Assembly: GCA_029263855.1 (NCBI GenBank)
Contig: JAJUFC010000006.1
Coordinates: 62,001-126,000 of the forward strand
Length of the DNA stretch: 64,000 nucleotides
Reading direction: 5' to 3'
Source: Candidatus Thermochlorobacteriaceae bacterium
GTDB taxonomy: Bacteria; Bacteroidota; Chlorobiia; Chlorobiales; Thermochlorobacteraceae
Notes under the pieces: generated by a model
Databases searched by the model: none
The model's input: the letters and a program-made list of their open reading frames with translations, nothing else
What the model was told of the DNA's origin: nothing
Shown here: positions 26,332 to 34,146 of the stretch, piece after piece
Position numbering within the stretch: the stretch's first letter is position 1
How the letters are laid out: each line of letters begins with the position of its first letter
Made by a program: the position numbers and the translations under genes

Positions 26332-26961
26332 ATGCCGAAACTTAAACCCTCTTTCTATCAACAGCCAACGCTTTCAGTTGCGACGGCTTTACTTGGAAAA
26401 ATTTTAGTTCGTCGCCTTTCCTTGCCTGAACGGGAAGTTATTCTGAAAGGAAAAATTGTAGAGACCGAAGCCTACCTTGCCCACCCACGATACAGCGACG
26501 AATCATGCCACGCCTATCGCGGCATGACCGCACGCAACGCCGCCATGTTCGGCGACGCGGGAACGGTCTATGTTTATTTCACTTACGGCAATCACTTTAT
26601 GCTCAACATCGTTACCGAGCCCAAAGGCGAAGCCGCCGCCGTGCTCATTCGCGCCCTCGAACCGCTCACGGAACTCGACTTTCTTCGCGCTCGCCGCAAT
26701 ACAACCAAAGCCATTGAACTTACCAACGGACCGGGCAAACTCACCCACGCTTTTCACATCGACCGCTCTTTGAACGGCACAAGTCTACAAAGCGATTTTC
26801 TTTACATCGAAGACGCGCCGCCGACCCTACCACGCGATATTTGCACCACCACTCGCATTGGCATTACGAAAGGCACTCACCTGCTATGGCGTTATTTTAT
26901 CAAAGGCAATCCGTTTGTCTCAAAAGCAAAGCCTTCTGAACCTTCACGCATTCACTCGTGA
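26332..26961 (+). CDS. mpg: 3-methyladenine DNA glycosylase (MPG/AAG family)
   Basis: This 209-residue protein matches the mammalian-type alkyladenine glycosylase family (Pfam Pur_DNA_glyco). It contains GKIVETEAYL with the catalytic Glu, SCHAYRGMTARNAAMFG, YVYFTYGNHFMLNIV and the LTNGPGKLT segment. It excises alkylated purines from DNA as the first step of base-excision repair. The start directly follows the carbonic-anhydrase stop codon, and its own stop overlaps the region before truA, so these genes form a tight run. Length is normal for bacterial members. Confidence 0.93.
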   Translation: MPKLKPSFYQQPTLSVATALLGKILVRRLSLPEREVILKGKIVETEAYLAHPRYSDESCHAYRGMTARNAAMFGDAGTVYVYFTYGNHFMLNIVTEPKGEAAAVLIRALEPLTELDFLRARRNTTKAIELTNGPGKLTHAFHIDRSLNGTSLQSDFLYIEDAPPTLPRDICTTTRIGITKGTHLLWRYFIKGNPFVSKAKPSEPSRIHS

Positions 26962-26969
26962 ATTTTTCT

Positions 26970-27728
26970 ATGCGTAATCTTAAACTTTACATCGAATACG
27001 ACGGTACCGACTACGCCGGCTGGCAACGACAACCGCAAAACCCGCATCAACGCACCATACAAGGCGAACTCGAAAAACTTTTCTCTCAACTTCTGCAAGA
27101 ACCAATTGAAATTATCGGTGCAGGACGAACCGATACAGGCGTGCATGCTGTCGGACAAGTCGCCAACTTCAAAACGCATAATCACACTTTTACTCTCGAG
27201 AAACTACGCTATGCATGTTCGCGCATGCTTCCTGCGGGCATTGTGGTGAAAAAGGTTGAAGAAGCCCCGCTCGACTTCAACGCACGCTTCGATGCACGCG
27301 CCCGCACTTACCGATACTTTATTATCACGCAACAATCGGCAATTAAACAACGCTTCGCTAATTACATTAACCTTCGCTTGTTTGATATTTCTCGATTCGA
27401 TGTCGACGCCATGCGCCAAGCCAGTCAAACGCTTTTAGGCACACACGATTTCACCACATTCTCAAAAATCGGAGAGCATCGTCGCTCGCACGACTGCACC
27501 GTTCATCACGTTCGTTGGATTGAGCGGCGAAATCAACTGATGTTTGAAATTACGGCAAATCGATTCTTGCACTCGATGGTGAGGCTGATTGCCGGCACGC
27601 TCATTCAAGTCGGCGGAAAGCAGATGAGCGTCTCGGAGTTTGAACGCGCTTTGAAGGCGAAAAACGTGGACTGCGCAGGTCCAGCGGCAAACCCCGCAGG
27701 TCTTTTCTTGTGGTCAGTTCAGTATTAG
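26970..27728 (+). CDS. truA: tRNA pseudouridine(38-40) synthase TruA
   Basis: This 252-residue enzyme has the TruA hallmarks: LYIEYDGTDYAGWQ at the N-terminus, GAGRTDTGVHA with the catalytic Asp, and FLHSMVRLIAGTLI near the C-terminus. It converts uridines 38-40 of the tRNA anticodon arm to pseudouridine. ATG at 26970 was chosen over a GTG at 26958 that would overlap the mpg stop; the ATG begins right before the conserved first strand. It is the last gene in the tight run starting with SulP. Confidence 0.95.
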   Translation: MRNLKLYIEYDGTDYAGWQRQPQNPHQRTIQGELEKLFSQLLQEPIEIIGAGRTDTGVHAVGQVANFKTHNHTFTLEKLRYACSRMLPAGIVVKKVEEAPLDFNARFDARARTYRYFIITQQSAIKQRFANYINLRLFDISRFDVDAMRQASQTLLGTHDFTTFSKIGEHRRSHDCTVHHVRWIERRNQLMFEITANRFLHSMVRLIAGTLIQVGGKQMSVSEFERALKAKNVDCAGPAANPAGLFLWSVQY

Positions 27729-27847
27729 CCGACTTCTGATAGAAGCGGAATTTTGTGAGTTAGCGCACATCTCATAACTTCACTAAAAAGTATTCTTATG
27801 TAATTACTGTTTCATAAATTCAGTCAACTTCATCACGCATCTAAGAT

Positions 27848-28252
27848 ATGAACTCTTCACTCAAAATTCTCGCCGTTGATGACGATGCCGCTATTTGCAA
27901 CGTCTATAAAATGATTTTCAGCGATGAAGGCTACGACCTTACGGTCGTTGAGAGTGGCAGGCAAGCCAAAGAAATTCTTTCGGAAAAACGCTTTGACTTG
28001 GTTATCGCTGATTTCAACATGCCCGACCTTGATGGCTTCAAATTGCTTCAATTCGTGCGCGACCGTCGTATGAAAACGCGCTTCATTCTCGTTTCTGCCT
28101 ACACTACCAAAGGCATGGAACTTTCATTCCAAAAACTGCGCGCCGAAGCCGTTATTCACAAGCCATTCAGCGTCAGTGATATGCTCGCCAAAGTGCGCGA
28201 TGCCATGAGCAAAGAGCCGTTCAATCCATTTCAGACTACCGTCGCACGCTAA
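27848..28252 (+). CDS. Single-domain response regulator (receiver only)
   Basis: This 134-residue protein is a CheY-like receiver. It has the acidic pair in AVDDD, the phospho-acceptor Asp in VIADFNMPD, the conserved Ser/Ala switch in LVSAY and the Lys in IHKPF. No output domain follows, so it must act by protein-protein contact, in a phosphorelay or as an allosteric partner. No kinase is adjacent; the TPR kinase at 20952 is the nearest. It is preceded by 119 bases without a gene and converges on the SDR gene with an 11-base gap. Confidence 0.9.
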   Translation: MNSSLKILAVDDDAAICNVYKMIFSDEGYDLTVVESGRQAKEILSEKRFDLVIADFNMPDLDGFKLLQFVRDRRMKTRFILVSAYTTKGMELSFQKLRAEAVIHKPFSVSDMLAKVRDAMSKEPFNPFQTTVAR

Positions 28253-28263
28253 CTCACACACGC

Positions 28264-28983
28264 TCAAAGTTGATGGCTTTCAGGTTGCAGGACGAGTTCG
28301 CCGAGCACAAGGTTGCTGGGCTGTGTCGCGCTTATCAACAACATTTCCGCCGCTTGTTGAACGGTGAGCATTTTCTCGCGCTGAACGCGCATCGTGATTT
28401 TATCCCAAAACGTCGTATCCACGCCGCCAAAGTGCAAGAGCGTTACCTTCACGCCGTCTCGCATTAAATCTTGCGTGATGGCTTTTGACAAGCCTGTTAC
28501 GCCATACTTCGAAGCGGAATATCCTGACGACATTCGCATGACGGCTTTGCCTAAAATGCCGGGTAGGTTGATGATGTGTCCGCCCTTTTGCTTCACCATC
28601 ACTTCCGATGCAAACTTTGAGGCGTAAAATGTGCCCTTCAAATTCACGTCAATCATTTCGTCAAATTCTTCTACCGAAAGTTCTGTAACAGGCTTCAAAT
28701 GCCCAACGCCGGCGGCGTTCAAGAGAATATCGATTCGTCCGAACGTCTCAACGGCTTTATCCATCAAGGCTTTAACCTCGCTTGACTTTGTAACATCACA
28801 CGGAAAGACAAGTGAATCAGCGTCATGATAGTCCAACAGTTCTTTGGCGAGCGTGTCTAATTCATCTTTGGTTCGGCTGGCTAAAACGAGTTTCGCGCCT
28901 TCACGTGCGAAAAGCCGTGCGGATTCTCTGCCGATTCCCCGCCCCGCGCCTGTAATCACGGCGACTTTATTGAGTAATTTCAT
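28264..28983 (-). CDS. Short-chain dehydrogenase/reductase (3-oxoacyl-ACP reductase-like)
   Basis: This 239-residue Rossmann-fold protein has the classical SDR motifs: cofactor loop TGAGRGIG, LLNAAGVG, and the catalytic YSASK with an upstream Ser-containing stretch. The N-terminal pattern SRTKDELD points to NADP preference. It resembles 3-oxoacyl-ACP reductases and related alcohol dehydrogenases; the substrate is not deducible. The conserved segment before the catalytic Tyr reads LPGILGKAVMRMSSGYSASK, normal for the family. It is transcribed alone on the minus strand, divergent from nth. Confidence 0.88.
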   Translation of the reverse strand: MKLLNKVAVITGAGRGIGRESARLFAREGAKLVLASRTKDELDTLAKELLDYHDADSLVFPCDVTKSSEVKALMDKAVETFGRIDILLNAAGVGHLKPVTELSVEEFDEMIDVNLKGTFYASKFASEVMVKQKGGHIINLPGILGKAVMRMSSGYSASKYGVTGLSKAITQDLMRDGVKVTLLHFGGVDTTFWDKITMRVQREKMLTVQQAAEMLLISATQPSNLVLGELVLQPESHQL

Positions 28984-29071
28984 TGGAATTGATTGATAGG
29001 ATTTTGAAGTTTATCAACTGCACTTCATAACCGAAACCGTCTCGTCAGCGTTTCAATCCATAAATCCAACA

Positions 29072-29752
29072 ATGAAACTCACGTTTCAAGAATTAGTTTT
29101 ACAATTAGAACATCTTTACGGCACGCCAACCCGCACCAAGCGCGATGCCGAAGGCGCCGTTCATTTTCAACCCGATTTGCTTGACGAACTGATTGGCACA
29201 ATTCTGTCGCAAAACACGACCGATAAAAATTCCGCGCGCGCCTTTCACTCGCTCAAAGTCTCGTTTCCAACTTGGGAAAGCGTGCTTTCCGCTCCAACAA
29301 GAAAACTTGCAGGCGCAATCAAAATCGGCGGACTTGCCAACATCAAAGCCAAACGCATCAAAGCCATTCTTGCCGAACTTCAAAAGAAAACAGGACAACT
29401 TTCGCTTGCTTCAATTCGCAATATGAAAACCGAAGACGCAATGGATTATTTGCAAAGTTTTAAGGGAGTGGGATTCAAAACAGCGGCATGCGTTTTAATG
29501 TTTGGATTGAATCGCGACCTCTGCCCCGTTGATACGCACATTCACCGCATTCTCAATCGTTTAGGATTGCTCAACACAAAACACGCTGATGAGACCTTTC
29601 TTCAACCTCAACCGCTCATTCCCAAAGGCAAGTCATATTCGCTCCACATCAATCTCATTCGGCACGGCAAGCAAATTTGCAAAGCACAAACGCCGAACTG
29701 TATGCAGTGCGTTTTGGCAGAAGATTGTGCCTTTGCGCGCGCCAACGATTGA
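29072..29752 (+). CDS. nth: Endonuclease III-like DNA glycosylase/AP lyase
   Basis: This 226-residue protein has the helix-hairpin-helix GVGFKTA with the catalytic Lys, the Asp of CPVDTHIHR, and a C-terminal 4Fe-4S loop with four cysteines spaced C-x6-C-x2-C-x5-C. Such enzymes remove oxidised pyrimidines and cleave at abasic sites. The N-terminal region differs somewhat from E. coli Nth, and the family also contains related glycosylases, so substrate range is open. The stop codon (29750-29752) falls inside a duplicated 14-bp sequence. Confidence 0.88.
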   Translation: MKLTFQELVLQLEHLYGTPTRTKRDAEGAVHFQPDLLDELIGTILSQNTTDKNSARAFHSLKVSFPTWESVLSAPTRKLAGAIKIGGLANIKAKRIKAILAELQKKTGQLSLASIRNMKTEDAMDYLQSFKGVGFKTAACVLMFGLNRDLCPVDTHIHRILNRLGLLNTKHADETFLQPQPLIPKGKSYSLHINLIRHGKQICKAQTPNCMQCVLAEDCAFARAND

Positions 29753-29774
29753 GGCTCAACGATTGAGGCTCAAC
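29747..29774. repeat. Two tandem 14-bp repeats at the nth stop codon
   Basis: GATTGAGGCTCAAC is present at 29747-29760 and again at 29761-29774. The nth stop codon TGA is in the first unit and is repeated in the second. The convergent aminotransferase gene ends ten bases beyond. Confidence 0.85.
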
Positions 29775-29783
29775 GATAGGCGT

Positions 29784-30920
29784 TCAAGATTTCTTTCCGA
29801 CAAACTCGATAATTTTTTCGGCGATGTAAGCGATTTGCTCTTCGTCCAATTCGGTGTGCATCGGCAAGGAAAGCACGCGCTCGGAAACGCTTTCGGAAAT
29901 CGGAAGTGAGCCTTTTGGATAGGCGTCGTCTTTGAACGCTTTTTGCAGATTGAGCGAAATGGGATAGTGGACAGAGCTCGGAACGCCGTTTGCGCTCAAA
30001 AATTTTTGCAGTTCGTCGCGCTCGCCTGCTTTGCTTAGCAGAATGGTGTATTGATGAAAAATGTGCGTGCCGTTGGGGTCGCGGTATGGCGTTTTCAGGT
30101 TTGCGTTGGCGAGGTATTTGTCGTAGAGGTCGGCGGCAGCGCGGCGGCGAGTGTTGAACTCATCGAGGTAGTTCAATTTGACTTTCAGCACGGCGGCTTG
30201 AATGGAATCCAAGCGCGAATTGACGCCCAAGTATTCGTGCGTATATCGGATTTTCGCGCCGTGTTGTGCAATCATTTTGAGTTTCCAGAAGAGTTCTTCG
30301 TCGTCGGTAAAGATTGCGCCAGCATCGCCAAAGGCACCGAGATTTTTCGCGGGGAAGAAACTTGTTGTGCTAATGCGTCCGAATGTTCCGACCTTTTTGC
30401 CTTTGTAGGTTGCGCCGAACGATTGCGCGTTGTCTTCAATAACATTCAATCCGTGCTCGCAAGCGATGTGTGTAATGCGGTCGATTTCCGCCGCTTGTCC
30501 ATAGAGGTGCACGGGCATGATGGCTTTCGTTTTCGGCGTTATGGCGTTTGGGAGCAATGCGGCGTTGAGGTTGAAGGTGCGCTCGTCGATATCGACATAG
30601 CACGGCGTTGCACCAACCAGCAAAATGGCTTCGACCGTTGCGGCAAAGGTAAATGGCGTGGTAATCACTTCGTCGCCCTTGCCAATGCCTAACGCCATCA
30701 AGGCGATTTGTAGTGCGTCTGTGCCGTTGGCACACCCGACAGCAAAGCGAATTCCGAGATATCTCGAGAGCGCGCATTCCAATTCTCCAACCACTTGTCC
30801 ATTGATGAAACTCGCATTCGAGATAACTTTTTCAAGTTCTGCATCAAGTTCAGGCTTCAAGCGATTGTGAAGCGAAACGAGGTCGACGAGTTGAATCGTC
30901 TTTGAAAGCGTTGGCGTCAT
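29784..30920 (-). CDS. DegT/DnrJ/EryC1/StrS-family aminotransferase
   Basis: This 378-residue PLP enzyme matches sugar aminotransferases of the DegT/EryC1 family. It has the N-terminal GCANGTDALQIAL phosphate-binding segment, VIEDNAQSFGA with the Asp, and the PLP Lys in FFPAKNLGAFGDAG. These enzymes transfer an amino group to keto-sugars of nucleotide sugars for polysaccharide, O-antigen or antibiotic synthesis. No other sugar gene is near, so the pathway is unknown. It is transcribed alone on the minus strand and followed by a repeat shared with the nth end. Confidence 0.92.
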   Translation of the reverse strand: MTPTLSKTIQLVDLVSLHNRLKPELDAELEKVISNASFINGQVVGELECALSRYLGIRFAVGCANGTDALQIALMALGIGKGDEVITTPFTFAATVEAILLVGATPCYVDIDERTFNLNAALLPNAITPKTKAIMPVHLYGQAAEIDRITHIACEHGLNVIEDNAQSFGATYKGKKVGTFGRISTTSFFPAKNLGAFGDAGAIFTDDEELFWKLKMIAQHGAKIRYTHEYLGVNSRLDSIQAAVLKVKLNYLDEFNTRRRAAADLYDKYLANANLKTPYRDPNGTHIFHQYTILLSKAGERDELQKFLSANGVPSSVHYPISLNLQKAFKDDAYPKGSLPISESVSERVLSLPMHTELDEEQIAYIAEKIIEFVGKKS

Positions 30921-31263
30921 GAGTTGTATTTGGTTAAATCTCTACGGCTTAACAATTTTTTGCAATTTACATTTCCTTGAAAGAAGAAATAAATTTTCCG
31001 TATCAAACAGACGATTTAGACGATTTTATTTCCCCTAAAATTATTTATTATCGGCACTTACAGCCGTTTCTTGTTCAAGAAAATGTTTGCTTTTAGATAT
31101 TTGAGGGCGTAAATTGAGTGCAGAAGTAAAAGGCATCGCTCGCCGAACCTTGCAAGAAGTATTCGCAATGCACGGCGTATTGAAATTTCGTCGGTAACTT
31201 TTTTCAGTAACTTAAACGTAGTTTCATTTCGCTAAACAACATTTATTCAGAGGAGAATCAACT
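30921..31263. other. 343-base AT-rich intergenic region
   Basis: This gap lies between the divergent aminotransferase gene and the unrecognised gene at 31264. It holds a 9-bp tandem repeat AGACGATTT at 31009-31026, a possible small frame at 31114-31197, and the leader with Shine-Dalgarno AGAGGAG at about 31250. No consensus TTG-N19-TAnnTTTG promoter was found on either strand. Confidence 0.6.
31114..31197 (+). CDS. Possible 27-residue small protein (low confidence)
   Basis: A short frame starting at TTG (31114) encodes MSAEVKGIARRTLQEVFAM... and ends at TAA 31195-31197. A GAGGG sequence lies about seven bases upstream of the TTG, a suitable ribosome-binding distance, and the predicted peptide is a basic amphipathic helix. 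It sits 66 bases before the next gene and could be a small leader peptide. There is no homology evidence, and a frame of this size can occur by chance. Confidence 0.25.
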   Translation: MSAEVKGIARRTLQEVFAMHGVLKFRR

Positions 31264-32121
31264 ATGCCAGAATCAACTGCAATGGCGCAAGGCACGGGCG
31301 ACGCAATCCGCGTGCTCCCAACCGCGCTTGTCTATCACTTCACGCTTCCGCACACGATTGACTTCCTTCCCGAAGTTACCGAGTCGCTCGGCATGCGCGT
31401 CAATCTCAAAGACACGGGCAAAAATGTTTTTGAGATGTTCGGCGACTACATCAAAGGCGATTTGAAGTGGGAGCACATCGACAACGACGAACAACGCCGC
31501 ATGAACGATTGGCTCACGGCTTGGATTGTGCTCAGCACCAGTTGGCCCTATATCCCGATTCTCGGTATTTACAAGGGCTTCAAAATCGGGGCGGATATGG
31601 TCAAAGGCGACGAATCGCAAAAATGGATGGGCGGCATTGTTTCGCTTCTTCTCACCGCACCGTTCAACGTGATTATGGGATTGTTTGAAGCGGCGAATTT
31701 CACTTCGGCGCGTATTCGCGAACAAGGTTTGGATAAAGCCTTCCTTGAAATGGCGGATAAAATCCCAACCACTTTGAGCGCGGGAATGTCAGAAGAAGAC
31801 AAGAAATATCCTGTCAATACTTTTGCAGACGGTGCAACCAAAGCCGTTACCAACGTGCTGATGACGCCGTTCCTGCCTTTGATGGGCACTTACCGCGTTA
31901 CCAGCACAATCGGCGACTTAACGCATCGCGACCGTAACATTCAACTCGTTTCAATGCTTCTCGGCGCACCGATTTTGGCAACGATTGGGCTTCCGTATTT
32001 CGCGCTTGTTCAATCGGGCGACGTCGCGCGAAAATTCGCGACCGAAGGCAAGCTCGTCAACTGGGTCTCCAAATTCTTGGGCGACGCAGGCGACGCGGTC
32101 AAATCCATCGGCAAACAGTAA
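31264..32121 (+). CDS. Unrecognised protein with several hydrophobic helices
   Basis: I do not recognise this 285-residue protein. It has no evident signal peptide. Four or so hydrophobic stretches are visible: WLTAWIVLSTSWPYIPILGI (about 76-95), the GGIVSLLLTAPFNVIMGLF region (about 121-139), VLMTPFLPLMGT (about 199-210) and SMLLGAPILATIGLPYFALV (about 227-246). Charged helical segments lie between them. It has one of the best Shine-Dalgarno sequences in the window (AGAGGAG) and a strong terminator directly after, so it is probably a well-expressed single gene. Residues such as Trp and Pro in the hydrophobic parts suggest membrane association. No function is proposed. Confidence 0.8.
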   Translation: MPESTAMAQGTGDAIRVLPTALVYHFTLPHTIDFLPEVTESLGMRVNLKDTGKNVFEMFGDYIKGDLKWEHIDNDEQRRMNDWLTAWIVLSTSWPYIPILGIYKGFKIGADMVKGDESQKWMGGIVSLLLTAPFNVIMGLFEAANFTSARIREQGLDKAFLEMADKIPTTLSAGMSEEDKKYPVNTFADGATKAVTNVLMTPFLPLMGTYRVTSTIGDLTHRDRNIQLVSMLLGAPILATIGLPYFALVQSGDVARKFATEGKLVNWVSKFLGDAGDAVKSIGKQ

Positions 32122-32145
32122 CGCTTCGTCTCGAACAAAAAAACA

Positions 32146-32172
32146 AAAAGCCTCGCGTCGAGCGAGGCTTTT
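32146..32172. terminator. Strong bidirectional rho-independent terminator
   Basis: AAAAGCCTCGC (32146-32156) pairs perfectly with GCGAGGCTTTT (32162-32172) around a five-base loop, giving an 11-bp stem with A run before and T run after. It serves both the gene ending at 32121 and the convergent metF gene ending at 32192. Confidence 0.9.
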
Positions 32173-32191
32173 GCGTTGACATTAAAGTTTT

Positions 32192-33082
32192 TTACGACAT
32201 CAGTTGCAATGAATCTTGAACGCCGAGCGATTCATAAATTTTGAGCGTCGCCCGCGAGTTGTTCAAGGTGTAAAAATGAACCCCTCTTACGCCATTGTTC
32301 ACTAAATCGCTCACTTGCTCCGTCGCCCAATGCACGCCGACTTTCTCGACGTCTTCGTCGGTCTTTGTGCGATAAATGGATTTGAGCAATCGCGCGGGAA
32401 ATCGCGTGCCGGGCGAAAGTTCCGCCATTCGATTCATTCCGCTACGGGAAATAATCGGCATAATGCCCGCAATAATCGGAATCCGAATCCCTGCCAACTC
32501 GCATCGCTCGACGAAATCATAAAACTCGTGATTGTCGAAGAACAGTTGAGTAACGATGTAATCCGCGCCCGCGTCAACTTTCATTTTCAAATAGTCTATT
32601 TCTTTGAGGCGGTTGGGCGTTGCGGGGTGCCCTTCGGGAAATCCTGCCACGCCGATGCACATATTCGGAAAGTGCTTGCGAATGAACTCGACCAATTCGC
32701 TCGCGTATTTGAAATCTTGATGAAGCGGATTCCAATTAGGAATGTTTTTCGGCGGGTCGCCGCGAAGCGCGAGAATGTTCGCCACGCCGTTTTCGTCGTA
32801 GCGTTTCAAGATTTCAAAAATTTCTTCGCGGCTCGAGCCAACGGTGGTCAGGTGCGAGACGACCGTCAAGTCGGTTTCCTTTTGAATCCTGACCACGAGG
32901 TTGTGCGTGCGCTCGCGCGTTGTGCCGCCTGCGCCGTAGGTTACGCTCACATGCGAGGGTTTGAGCGGCATCAATTCCTTGATGGTTTGAAAGAGTTTTT
33001 CCCAATCGGCTTCATGCTTGGGAGGAAAGAATTCAAAACTGAACGTCGTTTTGTGCTGCGCTAAAAAATCTTTGACGAGCAT
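32192..33082 (-). CDS. metF: Methylenetetrahydrofolate reductase
   Basis: This 296-residue protein matches MetF. It begins with TTFSFEFFPPKHEADWEKL, has the VSVTYGAGG segment, LRGDPP at the FAD-binding site and the IVTQLFFDN region. It reduces 5,10-methylene- to 5-methyltetrahydrofolate for methionine synthesis. It is followed by a strong shared terminator and preceded, 30 bases upstream, by the phosphatidyltransferase gene on the same strand. The length is standard for bacterial MetF. Confidence 0.96.
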   Translation of the reverse strand: MLVKDFLAQHKTTFSFEFFPPKHEADWEKLFQTIKELMPLKPSHVSVTYGAGGTTRERTHNLVVRIQKETDLTVVSHLTTVGSSREEIFEILKRYDENGVANILALRGDPPKNIPNWNPLHQDFKYASELVEFIRKHFPNMCIGVAGFPEGHPATPNRLKEIDYLKMKVDAGADYIVTQLFFDNHEFYDFVERCELAGIRIPIIAGIMPIISRSGMNRMAELSPGTRFPARLLKSIYRTKTDEDVEKVGVHWATEQVSDLVNNGVRGVHFYTLNNSRATLKIYESLGVQDSLQLMS

Positions 33083-33112
33083 GGCTAATTCGTGATGTTG
33101 AGAAATTATGTA

Positions 33113-33730
33113 TTAAAGGTTTTGAACGGGCTTATCTTGAAGAATATCAAAAAAGCGTTTTGCATATTGAACGAAAGATAACACAAAGAGCGCACTTGCG
33201 ATGTAAATCGAAATTTCTACGGCTAATTTCAAGCCCTCGGATTGATAAGGATAAACAATGCCGCCGATTGCGCCTGCTAAAAATCCAACCGCCCATTTTC
33301 CCGCAGGCAAAGACGTCGTAATCACGTGTTTTTTTTGCTTGGCGTAAATGCCTCCTAAAAAAATAATCGCGTCACGCACCACAACTAATGCGACAAACCA
33401 CAACGGAAGTTCACCCCGATACAACAGATATAATCCCATCAGTGCCGTGCTGAGTTTATCGGCAAGCGGGTCTAAAACTTTTCCCAACTCCGAAACCGTA
33501 TTCGTCCATCGTGCCACTCTGCCATCGAACCAATCCGTTGAAATCGCAAGGAGCACCACCGCAAAAGCAATGACTTTTTCATCTCGCTCATAAAAATGAA
33601 CGAACGGTAAGAAGAGCACAACGCGCAAGAGCGAGAGCGCATTGGAAAGCGTTAAAATTTTTGTTGACGATGAATTCGCTTTTGAACGCTTTACCCCGTC
33701 AAGTTGGTTAAAATCCTCAATAGTTTTCAT
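33113..33730 (-). CDS. CDP-alcohol phosphatidyltransferase (PgsA-like)
   Basis: This 205-residue membrane protein has the complete CDP-alcohol phosphotransferase motif DGx2ARx8Gx3Dx3D, seen as DGRVARWTNTVSELGKVLDPLAD, plus about five hydrophobic segments. The family makes phospholipids from CDP-diacylglycerol; the best guess is phosphatidylglycerophosphate synthase, but cardiolipin- or other alcohol-specific members share the motif. It has an unusual hydrophilic N-terminal extension of about 25 residues. It is the first gene of a minus-strand pair with metF and diverges from the small cysteine-rich gene at 33754. Confidence 0.85.
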   Translation of the reverse strand: MKTIEDFNQLDGVKRSKANSSSTKILTLSNALSLLRVVLFLPFVHFYERDEKVIAFAVVLLAISTDWFDGRVARWTNTVSELGKVLDPLADKLSTALMGLYLLYRGELPLWFVALVVVRDAIIFLGGIYAKQKKHVITTSLPAGKWAVGFLAGAIGGIVYPYQSEGLKLAVEISIYIASALFVLSFVQYAKRFFDILQDKPVQNL

Positions 33731-33753
33731 TCAGAACCTAAAAAAATTAACCC

Positions 33754-34050
33754 ATGATTCCGAATAAATATACAGCATTAGAGCGATTACAACTCTTTAA
33801 GCCCGTCGCTACTTGGGGCGTGTTGAAAGCCGCCTTGATTGAAGAATGTGAACTTTCAGGAGAGCCGCTTGGCGAAGAACCAACCGATGCGCAAATCCGC
33901 GAATTTGCCGACCTTATCGGATTCAAGAAGTGTGAAAATGAGGGTTGTGACTTGTGGTATAACGCCGCCAAAGGTTGGTTTGCGCATCAGGAAGAGAAAA
34001 CCATCTGCCGTATGTGCGCCGTTGCCGAAGGAATTGAGGTTGATTTTTAA
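33754..34050 (+). CDS. Small conserved-looking protein with four-cysteine motif
   Basis: I do not recognise this 98-residue protein. It contains a C-x4-C pair (KKCENEGCDLWY) and a C-x2-C pair (ICRMC) about 22 residues later, with a His between, which would suit a zinc site. The N-terminal half is a charged helix-rich region. It has no signal peptide. It starts 23 bases from the divergent phosphatidyltransferase gene and is followed by a TPR lipoprotein gene after 96 bases. The coding nature is inferred from the length, cysteine pattern and codon use like that of its neighbours. Confidence 0.65.
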   Translation: MIPNKYTALERLQLFKPVATWGVLKAALIEECELSGEPLGEEPTDAQIREFADLIGFKKCENEGCDLWYNAAKGWFAHQEEKTICRMCAVAEGIEVDF

Positions 34051-34146
34051 CGCGCTTCTCATTGGCAATTCAGATTCGTTTTTATTATCCAAAAAGAGTT
34101 TTAATTTCTTTCAAGCTTAAACCTCAAGTTCAGTTTCAAAACCGAG

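Noticed and set aside
30051-30692. Plus-strand open frame of 213 codons
   Set aside because: It is antisense to the DegT-family aminotransferase, whose PLP motifs are intact; the product shows no family features.
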